64,000 bases of DNA, from the NCBI GenBank assembly GCA_950097015.1, contig CATNEN010000038.1, forward strand, positions 11,539,001 through 11,603,000. Direction: 5' to 3'. Shown here piece after piece: positions 40,001 to 47,222 of this stretch. The notes beneath the pieces were generated by a model. That model ran no database searches and had not been told where the DNA came from. It was given only the letters and a program-made list of their open reading frames with translations. The stretch is from Macrostomum hystrix. Its lineage: Eukaryota > Platyhelminthes > Macrostomidae. The translations under genes were made by a program, and so were the position numbers. Position 1 is the first letter of the stretch; each line of letters opens with the position of its first letter.

Positions 40001-43000
40001 CCAAATAACAGACTGTCAAACTGAAAATGTGGATTAAGAGAATAAAAAAAATTTAGTGAAAGTGCATTGACAGAGTAGAAACTTTGATTTGCAGAATCAA
40101 ACTCGAAGAATTCTAAGAATCATTCTAAACTTGTTAAATCGGATGCAGCTACGCTAATGTGTTATTTTCCTCAGCTTGACTATCAAAGTGATCGCTTTAC
40201 TGCTTGTGAAGTCAGTGTTTTTATAACGAAACAGGTCTCCTATGGTGCTACTTCTCTCATGAATTGCTATTTCTATTATTATTTTTGTTTTCATGCTGCT
40301 TTCCTTCTTTATCAGCTATTTTTGTCAATTCTGTTTTGTTTAACGACTGTACTGGTTATCCTTCGCATTAATTCTATCACCAGGGAATGTAATGTCGCTT
40401 GTTGGTCAGCGTAAGTTTATGTACTGTGCGTGTTCTCGTACTTTAATTGGCTCTTTCAATTAGTCCTAATTTGATATATAAACCCTAACACCGCGCGATG
40501 AATGATAGGACTAAGCGGGACTTTTAAAAAGCAAATCCAGAAAAGCTTTCTGGACTCTTATTGGTTCTAGAGCTGCTGGCCAATAGAATCGTGTGAGATG
40601 GCTAGCTAGTTAGTCTATTTTGTCTTGTTTTATTTCTATTGGCTCATGATATCCTGGCCAATAAAGCTAATGGGTGGAGTGAGGTGGCTGCGTAATTAAA
40701 GTGAAGCACCCAATTCCGATTGTTTCCAGAGTTCCTCGCCAATAATTACGCCTCGCACATGCTAACCGTTATCGCGATCGCGTAGTGAGGTGGTTGCCTA
40801 AGAGACAATTTAAGAGATAATAATTAATTGGGTCACTGTAATTTATAATTCGAGTTAAGTTGCACATAACAGTTTAAAAATGTGTGTTTTAACAAAAAGC
40901 AAACTATGAATAGGACAAACCGCGTCTAAGATTTGAAATTGTACAGATGGCTAAACTGACTTAATTGAAACCTTTTCTAATAAAAAACAAATTTTATACT
41001 TTTAAATAAAAGAAACAAACATAAAAAATATTTCAACTTGCCTTTAACAATCTCTTGGTCAGTTTTCAGGTATCACCCATTGAATTTTTTCATTACCTTC
41101 TGTCTGATAATCTAAACCCGACATAAAAGTGCTTCGCAAGTTGCTAAGAGAAACTAGCTGTGCAAACACTTTATATAAGTAATTTTATAATCTAACATTT
41201 CCACAGCCAACGCGATGGCAGCCCGCAAGGAGGTCATCCGCAACAAGATCCGCGCAATCGGCAAGATGGCCCGCGTCTTCACTGTACTACGCGAGGAGTC
41301 CGAGTCTGTGCTGGAACTCAAAGGACTCACGCCCAACGGCATGCTCCCAATGGGCGTGCTCAGCGGCGGCAAGGAGTCGCTCTCTAGCGGTGAGTGGATT
41401 GGGATTCTGTGTTGAATCCTAGGATTGGGATTCTGTGTTGAATCCCAGGATTGGGATTCTGTGTTGAATCCTAGGATTGGGATTCTGTGTTGAATCCTAG
41501 GATTCTATGTTGATTCCTGGGATTGGGATTCTGTGTTGAATCCCAGGATTGGGATTCTGTGTTGATTCCTGGGATTCTGTGTTGATTCCTGGGATTCTGT
41601 GTTGATTCCTGGGATTCTGTGTTGATTCCTGGGATTCTGTGTTGATTCCTGGGATTCTGTGTTGATTCCTGGGATTCTGTGTTGATTCCTGGGATTATGT
41701 GTTGATTCCTGGGATTATGTGTTGATTCCTGGGATTCTGTGTTGATTCCTGGGATTCTGTGTTGATTCCTGGGATTATGTGTTGATTCCTGGGATTCTGT
41801 GTTGATTCCTGGGATTCTGTGTTGATTCCTGGGATTATGTGTTGGTTCCTGGAATGTGGATTCTGTGTTGATTCCTGGCATTGGGAATTTGTGTTGATTC
41901 CAGGGATTAAGATTCTGGGATATGAATCAAGAATTGGGATCTGGGATGAGAATCTAGAATAGGGATCTGGGATGAGAATCAAGAATTGGGATCTGGGATG
42001 AGAATCTAGAATTGGGATCTGGGATGAGAATCTAGAATAGGGATCTGGGATGAGAATCAAGAATTGGGATCTGGGATTAGAATCTGGAATGGGGATCTGG
42101 GATGAGAATCTAGAATTGGGATCTGGGATTAGAATCTAGAATTGGGATCTGGGATGAGAATCTAGAATATGGCTCTGGGATTAGAATCTAGAATTGGGAT
42201 CTGGGATGAGAATCTAGAATAGGGATCTGGGATGAGAATCAAGAATTGGGATCTGGGATGAGAATCTAGAATTGGGATCTGGGATGAGAATCTAGAATAG
42301 GGATCTGGGATGAGAATCTAGAATTGGGATCTGGGATTAGAATCTAGAATAGGGATCTGGGATGAGAATGTAGAATTGGGATCTGGGATGAGAATCTAGA
42401 ATTGGGATCTGGGATGAGAATCTAGAATAGGGCTCTGGGATGAGAATCAAGAATTGAGATCTGGGATGAGAATCTAGAATTGGGATCTGGGATGAGAATC
42501 TAGAATAGGGATCTGGGATTAGAATCTAGAATTGGGATCTGGGATGAGAATCTAGAATTGGGATCTGGGATGAGAATCTAGAATTGGGATCTGGGATGAG
42601 AATCTAGAATTGGGATCTGGGATGAGAATCTAGAATTGGGATCTGGGATGAGAATCTAGAATTGGGATCTGGGATGAGAATCTAGAATTGGGATCTGGGA
42701 TGAGAATCTAGAATTGGGATCTGGGATGAGAATCTAGAATTGGGATCTGGGATGAGAATCTAGAATTGGGATCTGGGATGAGAATCTAGAATTGGGATCT
42801 GGGATGAGAATCTAGAATAGGGCTCTGGGATGAGAATCTAGAATTGGGATCTGGGATTAGAATCTAGAATGGGGATCTGGGATTAGAATCTAGAATTGGG
42901 ATCTGGGATTAGAATCTAGAATTGGGATCTGGGATGAGAATCTAGAATTGGGATCTGGGATGAGAATCTAGAATTGGGATCTGGGATGAGAATCTAGAAT

Positions 43001-43644
43001 TGGGATCTGGGATGAGAATCTAGAATTGGGATCTGGGATGAGAATCTAGAATTGGGATCTGGGATGAGAATCTAGAATTGGGATCTGGGATGAGAATCTA
43101 GAATTGGGATCTGGGATGAGAATCTAGAATTGGGATCTGGGATGAGAATCTAGAATAGGGCTCTGGGATGAGAATCAAGAATTGGGATCTGGGATTAGAA
43201 TCTAGAATGGGGATCTGGGATTAGAATCTAGAATTGGGATCTGGGATTAGAATCTAGAATTGGGATCTGTGATGAGAATCTAGAATAGGGCTCTGGGATT
43301 AGAATCTAGAATTGGGATCTGGGATTAGAATCTAGAATTGGGATCTGTGATGAGAATCTAGAATAGGGCTCTGGGATAAGAATTTAGAATTGGGATCTGG
43401 CATTAAAATCCTTCGGCTACAACGCCCTCCCATTTCGTCACGGGCAGCCGTGGTCGGCTTTGTTCCCAACCACAAGATCAGCGGCTTCGAGGAGGCGAAG
43501 GCCATCGACAAGGTCAACGAGCGCATGCCGCCGAGGCGCGACCCGTCCTTGGCTCCGGCTGCCAGCGGCGGCGGCGGCGACGGCGGCGGTCGCGGCGGGG
43601 CCTCCAACCACAGCAAGACCGGTGGTGGAGTCAGCTCCAAGTGA
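12992..43644 (+). CDS. PPP3CA: Calcineurin A (protein phosphatase 2B catalytic subunit), complete ten-exon gene
   Basis: Exons 12992-13037, 16403-16728, 21401-21512, 27092-27237, 27599-27816, 34783-34877, 36623-36748, 37139-37216, 41207-41389 and 43448-43644 join in phase to 508 codons plus TGA. The protein is the Ca2+/calmodulin-dependent Ser/Thr phosphatase that dephosphorylates NFAT/Crz1-type and other PxIxIT/LxVP substrates. Metal and catalytic motifs are intact: GDIHGQF (D86, H88), GDYVDRG (D114), RGNHE (N146, H147), CVHGG (H195) and RAHEAQD (H277). The calcineurin B-binding helix is in exons 7-8, the calmodulin-binding segment in exon 9 ([18 protein letters not shown]) and the autoinhibitory segment in exon 10 ([18 protein letters not shown]). 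The tail is unusual, an Ala/Gly-rich stretch with GGGG and GGG runs. Human isoforms are about 521 aa. More than half of the 30.7 kb is intronic minisatellite. Symbol chosen because there is no N-terminal polyproline as in PPP3CB; the gene may be co-orthologous to all vertebrate PPP3C genes. Confidence 0.97.
13038..14390 (+). other. Calcineurin A intron 1, AT-rich proximal part
   Basis: AT-rich DNA with no repeat array. A 69-codon frame (13905-14114) and a 62-codon minus frame have nothing to support them. Confidence 0.5.
14391..15130. promoter_or_regulatory. CpG- and GC-rich block inside calcineurin intron 1
   Basis: An abrupt rise in GC and CpG content between AT-rich flanks, with CT-rich runs (CTCTCTCTCTTTCTCT). 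Several short frames on both strands are open as expected of GC-rich DNA, but none resembles a known protein. A CpG-rich block downstream of exon 1 could be an alternative promoter with its own non-coding first exon, or an inserted GC-rich element. There is no direct evidence for either. Confidence 0.35.
15131..16402 (+). other. Calcineurin A intron 1, distal part
   Basis: Unique DNA apart from a cluster of about ten GTACTTTT or ACTTTTAAAGT motifs in both orientations at 16110-16345, just upstream of exon 2. This is a degenerate A/T-rich repeat. Nothing else seen. Confidence 0.5.
16403..16728 (+). CDS. PPP3CA: Calcineurin A exon 2
   Basis: The acceptor is CATCTTGCAG and the donor GTGAGA. It encodes [11 protein letters not shown] through GDIHGQF and [12 protein letters not shown], the first half of the phosphatase core, and ends in phase 0. 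Confidence 0.97.
16885..17578. repeat. 21-bp minisatellite, calcineurin intron 2, about 32 copies
   Basis: Units of GGATTGGGAATAGGGACAGA plus A, with AATTGGG, GGATTAGG and GGAATAGG variants. The plus strand is almost all purine. Frames of 262 codons on plus and 308 and 358 on minus are by-products of the 21-bp period. Confidence 0.96.
17915..20403. repeat. 18-bp minisatellite, calcineurin intron 2, about 136 copies
   Basis: The unit is GGGAGATGGGAAGACACT, with AATAACACT, AATACACT, AACAGACT and AATAGCACT spacer variants. Periodic GGG runs on the coding strand give many GGG-N4-GGG-N8 patterns. A dozen overlapping frames (up to 682 codons) on both strands are by-products. Confidence 0.97.
20404..20870 (+). 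other. Intron 2 spacer between arrays
   Basis: Unique sequence. Nothing recognised apart from the start of the next array. Confidence 0.4.
20871..21310. repeat. 20-bp, nearly perfect minisatellite, 22 copies, intron 2
   Basis: TTCAGGTCTACTTCAGATTC repeated in exact 20-bp register for 22 copies with almost no substitutions (one TTTAGG near 21270). It is the most homogeneous array in the window, so it expanded or was homogenised recently. It ends 90 bp before exon 3. Confidence 0.97.
21401..21512 (+). CDS. PPP3CA: Calcineurin A exon 3
   Basis: The acceptor is AATATTTTAG and the donor GTGAGT. It encodes [11 protein letters not shown] through [20 protein letters not shown] and ends one base into a Cys codon. 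Confidence 0.96.
21592..21830. repeat. 20-bp minisatellite, about 12 copies, intron 3, forward orientation
   Basis: The unit is GGTTAGATAGGAAATCTCAC. The larger array at 22858-23970 is the same repeat family in the opposite orientation. Confidence 0.92.
21885..22318. repeat. 20-22-bp diverged minisatellite, intron 3
   Basis: About 20 copies of TTGGTTAGGAAAATCTCACC and relatives (GGTTGGGGAAATCTC, TTGTTGGAAAAATCTCAAC). The shared AAATCTCAC core and GGTTAG start suggest it is a diverged relative of the preceding array. Confidence 0.88.
22319..22857 (+). other. Intron 3 spacer between inverted arrays
   Basis: Unique sequence between two arrays of opposite orientation. An 80-codon frame (22522-22764) has no support. 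Confidence 0.4.
22858..23970. repeat. 20-bp minisatellite, about 55 copies, intron 3, reverse orientation
   Basis: The unit is AGTGAGATTTCTAATCTAAC, with an 18-bp variant AGTGAGATTTCCCCTAAC recurring near 22941, 23120, 23460 and 23615. Its reverse complement, GTTAGATTAGAAATCTCACT, differs from the 21592 array unit at only a few positions. Confidence 0.96.
23971..24461 (+). other. Intron 3 spacer
   Basis: AT-rich unique DNA, nothing recognised. Confidence 0.4.
24462..26990. repeat. 32-bp minisatellite, about 78 copies, intron 3
   Basis: The unit starts GAGGTAGCGATGACCGATTG and finishes TAGTACAGGTGA. A 34-bp variant ends TAGTATACTGGCAA, and another carries AATGATTGAAG. As 32 is not divisible by 3, all three minus frames read the same repeated peptide; all are open (875, 825 and 754 codons). 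They are not separate genes. Confidence 0.97.
27092..27237 (+). CDS. PPP3CA: Calcineurin A exon 4
   Basis: The acceptor is ACTTGTTAG and the donor GTGCGG. It encodes [18 protein letters not shown] through [11 protein letters not shown] to DDIRK, ending in phase 0. Confidence 0.96.
27345..27535. repeat. 21-bp minisatellite, about 8 copies, intron 4
   Basis: The unit is AAAGTTGGCAATCCCGACTA plus T. It makes up about half of the 361-bp intron 4. Confidence 0.93.
27599..27816 (+). CDS. PPP3CA: Calcineurin A exon 5
   Basis: The acceptor is TTGTCTTCAG and the donor GTGGGT. It encodes [20 protein letters not shown] through [15 protein letters not shown] to RAHEAQDAG, ending in phase 2. Confidence 0.96.
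27908..28296 (-). mobile_element. Full-length tRNA-derived SINE, family A, in calcineurin intron 5
   Basis: Read on the minus strand it has a tRNA-like head with an A-box-like GCAGAGCGGGTTAACGCG and a B-box-like GAGCTCGATTCC, a body of about 270 bp, and an (ATT)n/T tail. It is flanked by a 7-bp target-site duplication, AGCTGAT, at 27901-27907 and 28297-28303. Other copies lie at 36286, 53126, 56205, 56500 and 62752. The head resembles a class II (Leu/Ser-type) tRNA; that assignment is tentative. Confidence 0.88.
28304..28935 (+). other. Intron 5 spacer
   Basis: Moderately GC-rich sequence at 28500-28790 with short frames in both directions and no recognisable protein. Nothing assigned. Confidence 0.4.
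28936..32905. repeat. 17-bp minisatellite, about 233 copies, intron 5 (largest array here)
   Basis: The unit is GAGACACTGGGATAACT, with GACGCTGGG, GACACAGGG and GGCACAGGG variants and a 15-bp form, GAGACACGGATAACT. Variants are graded along the array: CTGGG units dominate the left end and CAGGG and GGCAC units the right. Larger blocks separated by GAGACACGGATAACT recur. Minus frames up to 1330 codons are by-products. Confidence 0.97.
32906..33477 (+). other. Intron 5 spacer
   Basis: Unique, moderately GC-rich sequence. Frames of 64-76 codons on both strands are unsupported. Confidence 0.4.
33478..34670. repeat. 20-bp minisatellite, about 60 copies, intron 5
   Basis: The unit is TGTCTACTCTTGAGCTTCCT, kept in strict 20-bp register. 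It has CTTCCC, CTTCCA, GTGTACTC and TACTTCTGAG variants and repeated multi-unit blocks. Confidence 0.96.
34783..34877 (+). CDS. PPP3CA: Calcineurin A exon 6
   Basis: The acceptor is CACTTTCGCAG and the donor GTGAGT. It encodes [20 protein letters not shown] then [11 protein letters not shown], ending in phase 1. Confidence 0.96.
34945..35702. repeat. 21-22-bp purine-only minisatellite, about 35 copies, intron 6
   Basis: Units like GGGGGTAGAAAGAGGAGAGA plus AA, with GGCGGTAG variants. Apart from the T of GTAG the plus strand is almost all purine. A block of about 240 bp with the marker GGAGAAAAAGGGGG recurs near 35155 and 35395. Confidence 0.95.
35703..36285 (+). other. Intron 6 spacer with one CCATGG-type palindrome copy
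   Basis: Mostly unique. It contains AGTCCACGGACTGAACAGCT (36261-36280), one of the dispersed AGTCCATGGACTGAAC motifs, fused directly to the SINE that follows. Confidence 0.45.
36286..36610 (+). mobile_element. SINE family A copy ending at the exon 7 splice acceptor
   Basis: It starts inside the tRNA-like head (CCCTGAGCTCGATTCCGCGG), carries the family A body and ends in a T-rich ATT tail at about 36610. Exon 7 begins at 36623, so the SINE tail supplies the pyrimidine-rich tract before this acceptor. The A-box half of the head has been replaced by the preceding palindrome segment. Confidence 0.85.
36623..36748 (+). CDS. PPP3CA: Calcineurin A exon 7
   Basis: The acceptor is ACACTGACAG and the donor GTGAGT. 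It encodes [20 protein letters not shown] through [14 protein letters not shown], leading into the calcineurin B-binding helix. The tail of a SINE ends about 12 nt before the acceptor AG. Confidence 0.96.
36880..36922 (+). repeat. Interstitial telomere-like tract (TTAGGG)n, intron 7
   Basis: Six uninterrupted TAGGGT repeats flanked by TTAGTTAG. It lies 44 bp downstream of an AGTCCATGGACTGAACAG motif (36823). The vertebrate-type TTAGGG is also the commonest metazoan telomere repeat. Confidence 0.9.
37139..37216 (+). CDS. PPP3CA: Calcineurin A exon 8
   Basis: The acceptor is CATATGCAG and the donor GTAAGT. It encodes [20 protein letters not shown] then GDETMD, ending in phase 1. Confidence 0.95.
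37305..38115. repeat. Dispersed 140-bp segment plus 18-bp minisatellite, intron 8
   Basis: A unique segment (37305-37440, starting AACTCTAGAACCCAACTAGC) leads into about 38 copies of GAGACACGGGAGAGATGA, with AGACAATAGAAAT variants. Both parts recur with the same join at 47546-48577. Minus frames of 155-213 codons are by-products. Confidence 0.92.
39136..39174 (+). CDS. Candidate 39-nt cassette exon of calcineurin A
   Basis: A T-rich tract and GGCAG precede it and GTGAGA follows. It is phase 1 at both ends, so inclusion would insert 13 residues ([13 protein letters not shown]) between exons 8 and 9 without shifting frame. Exons 8 and 9 are separated by 4 kb, and this is the linker before the calmodulin-binding segment. 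It is not known to me from other calcineurins and could be chance. Confidence 0.3.
39506..39514 (+). CDS. Candidate 9-nt microexon of calcineurin A
   Basis: TGCTCTCTGTTTCAG precedes TACCCACAG, followed by a perfect GTAAGT donor. It is phase 1 to phase 1 and would add Val-Pro-Thr. The splice sites are as strong as any in the gene, but a 9-nt match can arise by chance in 4 kb. Confidence 0.3.
40384..40410 (+). CDS. Candidate 27-nt cassette exon of calcineurin A
   Basis: TCACCAG precedes it and GTAAGT follows. It is phase 1 to phase 1 and would add nine residues (GNVMSLVGQ). The polypyrimidine tract is only moderate. Confidence 0.28.
41207..41389 (+). CDS. PPP3CA: Calcineurin A exon 9 (calmodulin-binding)
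   Basis: The acceptor is CATTTCCACAG and the donor GTGAGT. It encodes [20 protein letters not shown] through [20 protein letters not shown] to [12 protein letters not shown], phase 1 at both ends. The repeat array of intron 9 starts within a few bases of the donor. Confidence 0.96.
41393..41895. repeat. 21-bp minisatellite, about 23 copies, intron 9
   Basis: Units of GATTCTGTGTTGATTCCTGG plus G, with TGAATCCTAG variants on the left. The array begins inside the exon 9 donor region. Confidence 0.95.
41896..43412. repeat. 26-bp minisatellite, about 58 copies, intron 9
   Basis: The unit runs GATCTGGGATGAGAATCTAG then AATTGG, with TTAGAATC, AATAGGG and GGCTCTGGG variants. It stops 35 bp before exon 10, so intron 9 is almost all repeat. 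Confidence 0.96.
43448..43644 (+). CDS. PPP3CA: Calcineurin A exon 10 (autoinhibitory segment and C-terminus)
   Basis: The acceptor is TTTCGTCACGGGCAG. It encodes [20 protein letters not shown] through NERMPPRRD and an Ala/Gly-rich tail to TGA at 43642-43644. The GC content is markedly higher than the adjacent array. Confidence 0.93.
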
Positions 43645-43868
43645 TGAGATGACGAATTCAACTAACAGCAAAAAATGTTTTGTTAATTTAAATCAGTTTA
43701 AACCGAATACGTGTCTCACTACAATGAGCTCAGCCGAATGCTCCTTCTGAATTGTTTTGCTTGTCCGCTAACGGTATTACATGTACTTGTACCTACCCCG
43801 GCTCCGCAACTTCTATTTCTCCCCGCCCAATATTGTTCCTCCTAGATCATTGTAACGATTTTTTCAAC

Positions 43869-43874
43869 AATAAA
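43869..43874 (+). terminator. Poly(A) signal AATAAA of calcineurin A
   Basis: AATAAA lies 225 nt past the stop codon, followed by a GT/T-rich stretch (GTGTTCTGATTTTTGTTG). Confidence 0.75.
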
Positions 43875-45324
43875 TTATACTGAAAGTGTTCTGATTTTTG
43901 TTGACTGCTCGCTTTTTTGCAATGCATACTACTACTGCTCAGTGACATTCTGAGTAGCGCGATAAGTGTATCATCTTTTTTTAGGATTTTTAAATCACTT
44001 TTTTTATAGCAGGACAATTTATTTTGTTTTATATTATTTTACCTTTGTCCTCGCAGCTTGGTCTGACCATATTTGACAACGCTTTAAATAACCGAATCAT
44101 ACTACTTATATTACCCATCAGTAGTTCCATTCACGCCTCTGTGCGATCATAAGCTTGGTGTCATTGTTGTTGTTGTTTTCTGCTTGTTTTTTTCTAGCTA
44201 AATAACTCTTTCTACAATCTCAATAGACCCAAACGGATCTTCATGTACTTTTATACCCCAAGCTGACGGCGAATCTTCTTCAAGCACATATCGGTATTTT
44301 TTGCCTGTTTTGACTAATCCATTGGTATAAATATATTTGAGTAGTGAGTTAGATGTTGTTGTCTGTGTTTATTGTGGCCGATCTCGAAACTTCGCCCGAA
44401 GCGCTGTTTTTCCAAAGTGTTTCCGCAACGATCGCCATGTCTTTTTTCACTCTAATTCTGCGATAATTTTTTATAGTTTCTACTCATAGTAGCGTGATAC
44501 AGCTGGTTGGATTTTTCGTTGATTTTTGTCAAAAGTCCAAATAATATTTTTTCAGAATTAGGCGGCTATTTAATAACCAAAAATTTTGTTTAACTTTTTG
44601 CCTCGCTGCGTTTGTCGGTAAAACAATATTTTCAAATCTTCAAATTTAAAATATGTTCAGTAGTCTGAAATAAAAAATTATAATTCTCGTAATAAACTTT
44701 ATCAACTTTCTTGACGTCGGGAGTTCGAGACCCATAGTACTGAAGTCCGGGTCTTATTATCAATAAAATTTATTATACCGGACACTGCTGATGGCAGTTT
44801 TTTGACTGGTTATATTTTTGACCATTTTGTTAAAACTATCTCTGCGCTTCTATTTACTGGCCCCTTCAATCCAAAGCTTTTTCCGGGTTTGCGTATTATG
44901 AGCGTTCGGTAAAGTGAATGTACGCTAACACATTGCACTTTATTGATATTGTCTGATGTTCTGCCGCGTGATCATTCTTTTCAGTGTTCAGTGTTTATGT
45001 CTGCTGTCAATTGAAATTACTAATTAGAAACTTGTAATAAATTTAATAATTAATTTCACACGTCAGTTAAAAAGTATTACTTCGTAAGGAGAAAGAAGAA
45101 ATTTATTTATAGATGTGAATCCTAGATTTTCTGTGATTCGACATAAGATTGACAATTGACGCTTTGGTAAGCCCTGTTTATTTATATCTAACAATAAACA
45201 TTTATTTGTACTTTAAATTTAAAGGTCTGACATTGCTCTATTTAATAAAAAGACTGACTTTTGCGTGACAAATTTTCTCCTGTTCTTGTTATTACCTTTT
45301 TTCACTTAATTAAGAAAATCGAGT
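43875..45324. other. AT-rich region between calcineurin A and the next array
   Basis: No gene recognised. GTCGGGAGTTCGAGACCC at 44717 is B-box-like and may be a tRNA-derived remnant. Otherwise unique. Confidence 0.4.
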
Positions 45325-46065
45325 AACAGTTGGAGTAGAAGGATCAGTGGCGTAGAATGATTAGTGGTTTAGAAGGATCAGTGGGGTAGAAGGATCGGTG
45401 GGGTAGAAGGATCAGTGGGGTAGAAGGATCGGTGGGGTAGAAGGATCAGTGGGGTAGAAGGATCAGTGGGGTAGAAGGATCAGTGGGGTAGAATGATTAG
45501 TGGTTTAGAAGGATCGGTGGGGTAGAAGGATCAGTGGGGTAGAAGGATCGGTGGGGTAGAAGGATCAGTGGGGTAGAAGGATCAGTGGGGTAGAAGGATC
45601 GGTGGGGTAGAAGGATCAGTGGGGTAGAAGGATCGGTGGGGTAGAAGGATCGGTGGGGTAGAAGGATCGGTGGGGTAGAAGGATCGGTGGGGTAGAAGGA
45701 TCGGTGGGGTAGAAGGATCGGTGGGGTAGAAGGATCGGTGGGGTAGAAGGATCAGTGGGGTAGAAGGATCGGTGGGGTAGAAGGATCGGTGGGGTAGAAG
45801 GATCAGTGGGGTAGAAGGATCAGTGGGGTAGAAGGATCAGTGGGGTAGAAGGATCAGTGGGGTAGAAGGATCGGTGGGGTAGAAGGATCAGTGGGGTAGA
45901 AGGATCGGTGGGGTAGAAGGATCAGTGGGGTAGAAGGATCGGTGGGGTAGAAGGATCGGTGGGGTAGAAGGATCAGTGGGGTAGAAGGATCAGTGGGGTA
46001 GAAGGATCGGTGGGGTAGAAGGATCAGTGGGGTAGAAGGATCGGTGGGGTAGAAGGATTGGTTAC
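45325..46065. repeat. 17-bp minisatellite, about 43 copies
   Basis: The unit is GGGGTAGAAGGATCAGT, alternating with GGATCGGT. It ends about 20 bp before the PLA2G12 stop codon, so it lies at the 3' end of that minus-strand gene and may be part of its 3' UTR. Confidence 0.96.
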
Positions 46066-46084
46066 ACTCAGGATAGCAACACTG

Positions 46085-46197
46085 TCAAAGTTCTTCATCG
46101 TAGTGCTCAGCGCCGAAATCCAGAAACGACGCTGCCGAGGTTTTTGAAGAAGACTTCTCATTCTCAGAGTTTTTGTTCTGCTGACGCTCTTCGTGAT
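46085..46197 (-). CDS. PLA2G12: PLA2G12 exon 4
   Basis: The acceptor is AATAAAATTTCAG. A Ser/Lys/Asn-rich segment then ends FGAEHYDEEL and TGA. Confidence 0.8.
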
Positions 46198-47222
46198 CTG
46201 AAATTTTATTAGGTACCTTTATAGATTTCTCCACCGAAATGTGCATCTCGCTACTTGCAATAGTCAGCCATTCGCAAAACCTTATCTTACCTGTCAGCCA
46301 GTCACTCACCCGTCTGCCCGGGGCACTGGCACGCCTCTGCCTGGGCCTCCAGGTAGAACTGGCAGCCGATGTTCTGGACTGTCCCGTGTAACAGACTGGA
46401 CAAGCTGCGACAGGCTGCGAATAATGCGGGCGCGTACAGGTTGAGGAGCATATTTTAATGTATTCCCACTACACTCCAACTGTTAACGTAAATTCAGCAC
46501 CCAGATGACAGTCACACGTAGGGGCGCCAGAACTGGGGTGGGGTCACGCTGTATATGAGAGGCTAATTGGCTTAAAAACTGTTTAAACAGCAAAGCCCCG
46601 ACTGCAGCTCGTACTAGAGTAGGCCTTGATTTTTTCCGGCGTCTGAGTAGGAGCTGGGCGTATCGAGTCGCAGGCCGCGTTGAGGCAGGCTGAGAAGCGC
46701 GATTCGCAAGCAGATTTCGGCGTGTTGCAGGTGCCATAGCAGATGTCGTGTCGATTGCAGCACTCGGTGATGGCTGGCAGAGCGCTTGTGTCCACCTGAC
46801 AAGTTCGGGTTGATTGAAAAGTCAAACGGCCTCTAGAAAAAGTAATAAACTTGGATGCCCGACCGAATTGAGCTAGGTATCACTTCTATCTATCTATGAC
46901 ATGATATCTTAAGCGAGTCTCGTACAGTAGAGTTTGAGCAATGAACGGAATCTGATCAGCTTACGTGGAACTCCTGACTACCGCAGCCGTTGAATGTCGG
47001 CCTGTAGCCCGGTTTGGGTTTCGGTTGAGCATTCAGAGGGCATCTGTACTGACAGTCGGCTTCCTTGTCGCTGCCGCCCCCGCCTCCGCCAAGGAAAGTG
47101 GTGAATGCTCGAAGACTCGTTTCGAGGTGCTCCAGCGACTTGTCGTTGACAGTCGACTGCCGGCAATGAGCAGGAGCGCTCGCCAGGGCAAGGAAAAGAA
47201 GCAGACTAAGTAGGAGGGGCAT
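46085..47222 (-). CDS. PLA2G12: Group XII secreted phospholipase A2, complete four-exon gene
   Basis: Exons 47222-46965, 46795-46615, 46414-46310 and 46197-46085 join in phase to 218 residues. A signal peptide (MPLLLSLLLFLALASAPAHC) is followed by the group XII arrangement: a CQYRC segment, a Ca2+-loop-like GYRPTFNGCGS, and the catalytic CCNRHDICYGTC with His102-Asp103. Later come CLNAACD and C-x15-C spacing before NIGCQFYLEAQAEACQC, as in human PLA2G12A (from memory). The product hydrolyses the sn-2 ester of phospholipids, although group XII enzymes are weak lipases. The protein ends EHYDEEL, an acidic ER-retrieval-like tail where the human protein ends in TDL. Human PLA2G12A is 189 aa; the extra length is a Gly run near residue 46 and a Ser/Lys-rich C-terminal exon. 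The second donor (GTACGA) is the weakest join. Confidence 0.9.
46310..46414 (-). CDS. PLA2G12: PLA2G12 exon 3
   Basis: The acceptor is ATTATTCGCAG and the donor GTGAGT. It encodes CRSLSSLLHGTVQNIGCQF through EACQCPGQT. A second donor (CAG|GTAAGA) lies 19 nt downstream. Confidence 0.85.
46615..46795 (-). CDS. PLA2G12: PLA2G12 exon 2 (catalytic)
   Basis: The acceptor CCGAACTTGTCAG is chosen because it alone keeps phase 0. The exon begins VDTSALPAITECCNRHD and ends KIKAYS plus one base at a GTACGA donor. The 3' boundary is less certain. Confidence 0.8.
46965..47222 (-). CDS. PLA2G12: PLA2G12 exon 1
   Basis: 86 codons ending NGCGSQEFH, GTAAGC donor, phase 0. Confidence 0.9.

Larger units (their letters stand above)
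38116..41206 (+). other. Distal intron 8, AT-rich, with candidate mini-exons
   Basis: No repeat array. It contains three short segments with good splice signals in the right phase (39136, 39506 and 40384, listed separately). A minus-strand stretch at 38110-38220 also has an acceptor-like TTTCTTGGTTGCAG and an open frame. Otherwise nothing recognised. Confidence 0.4.
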
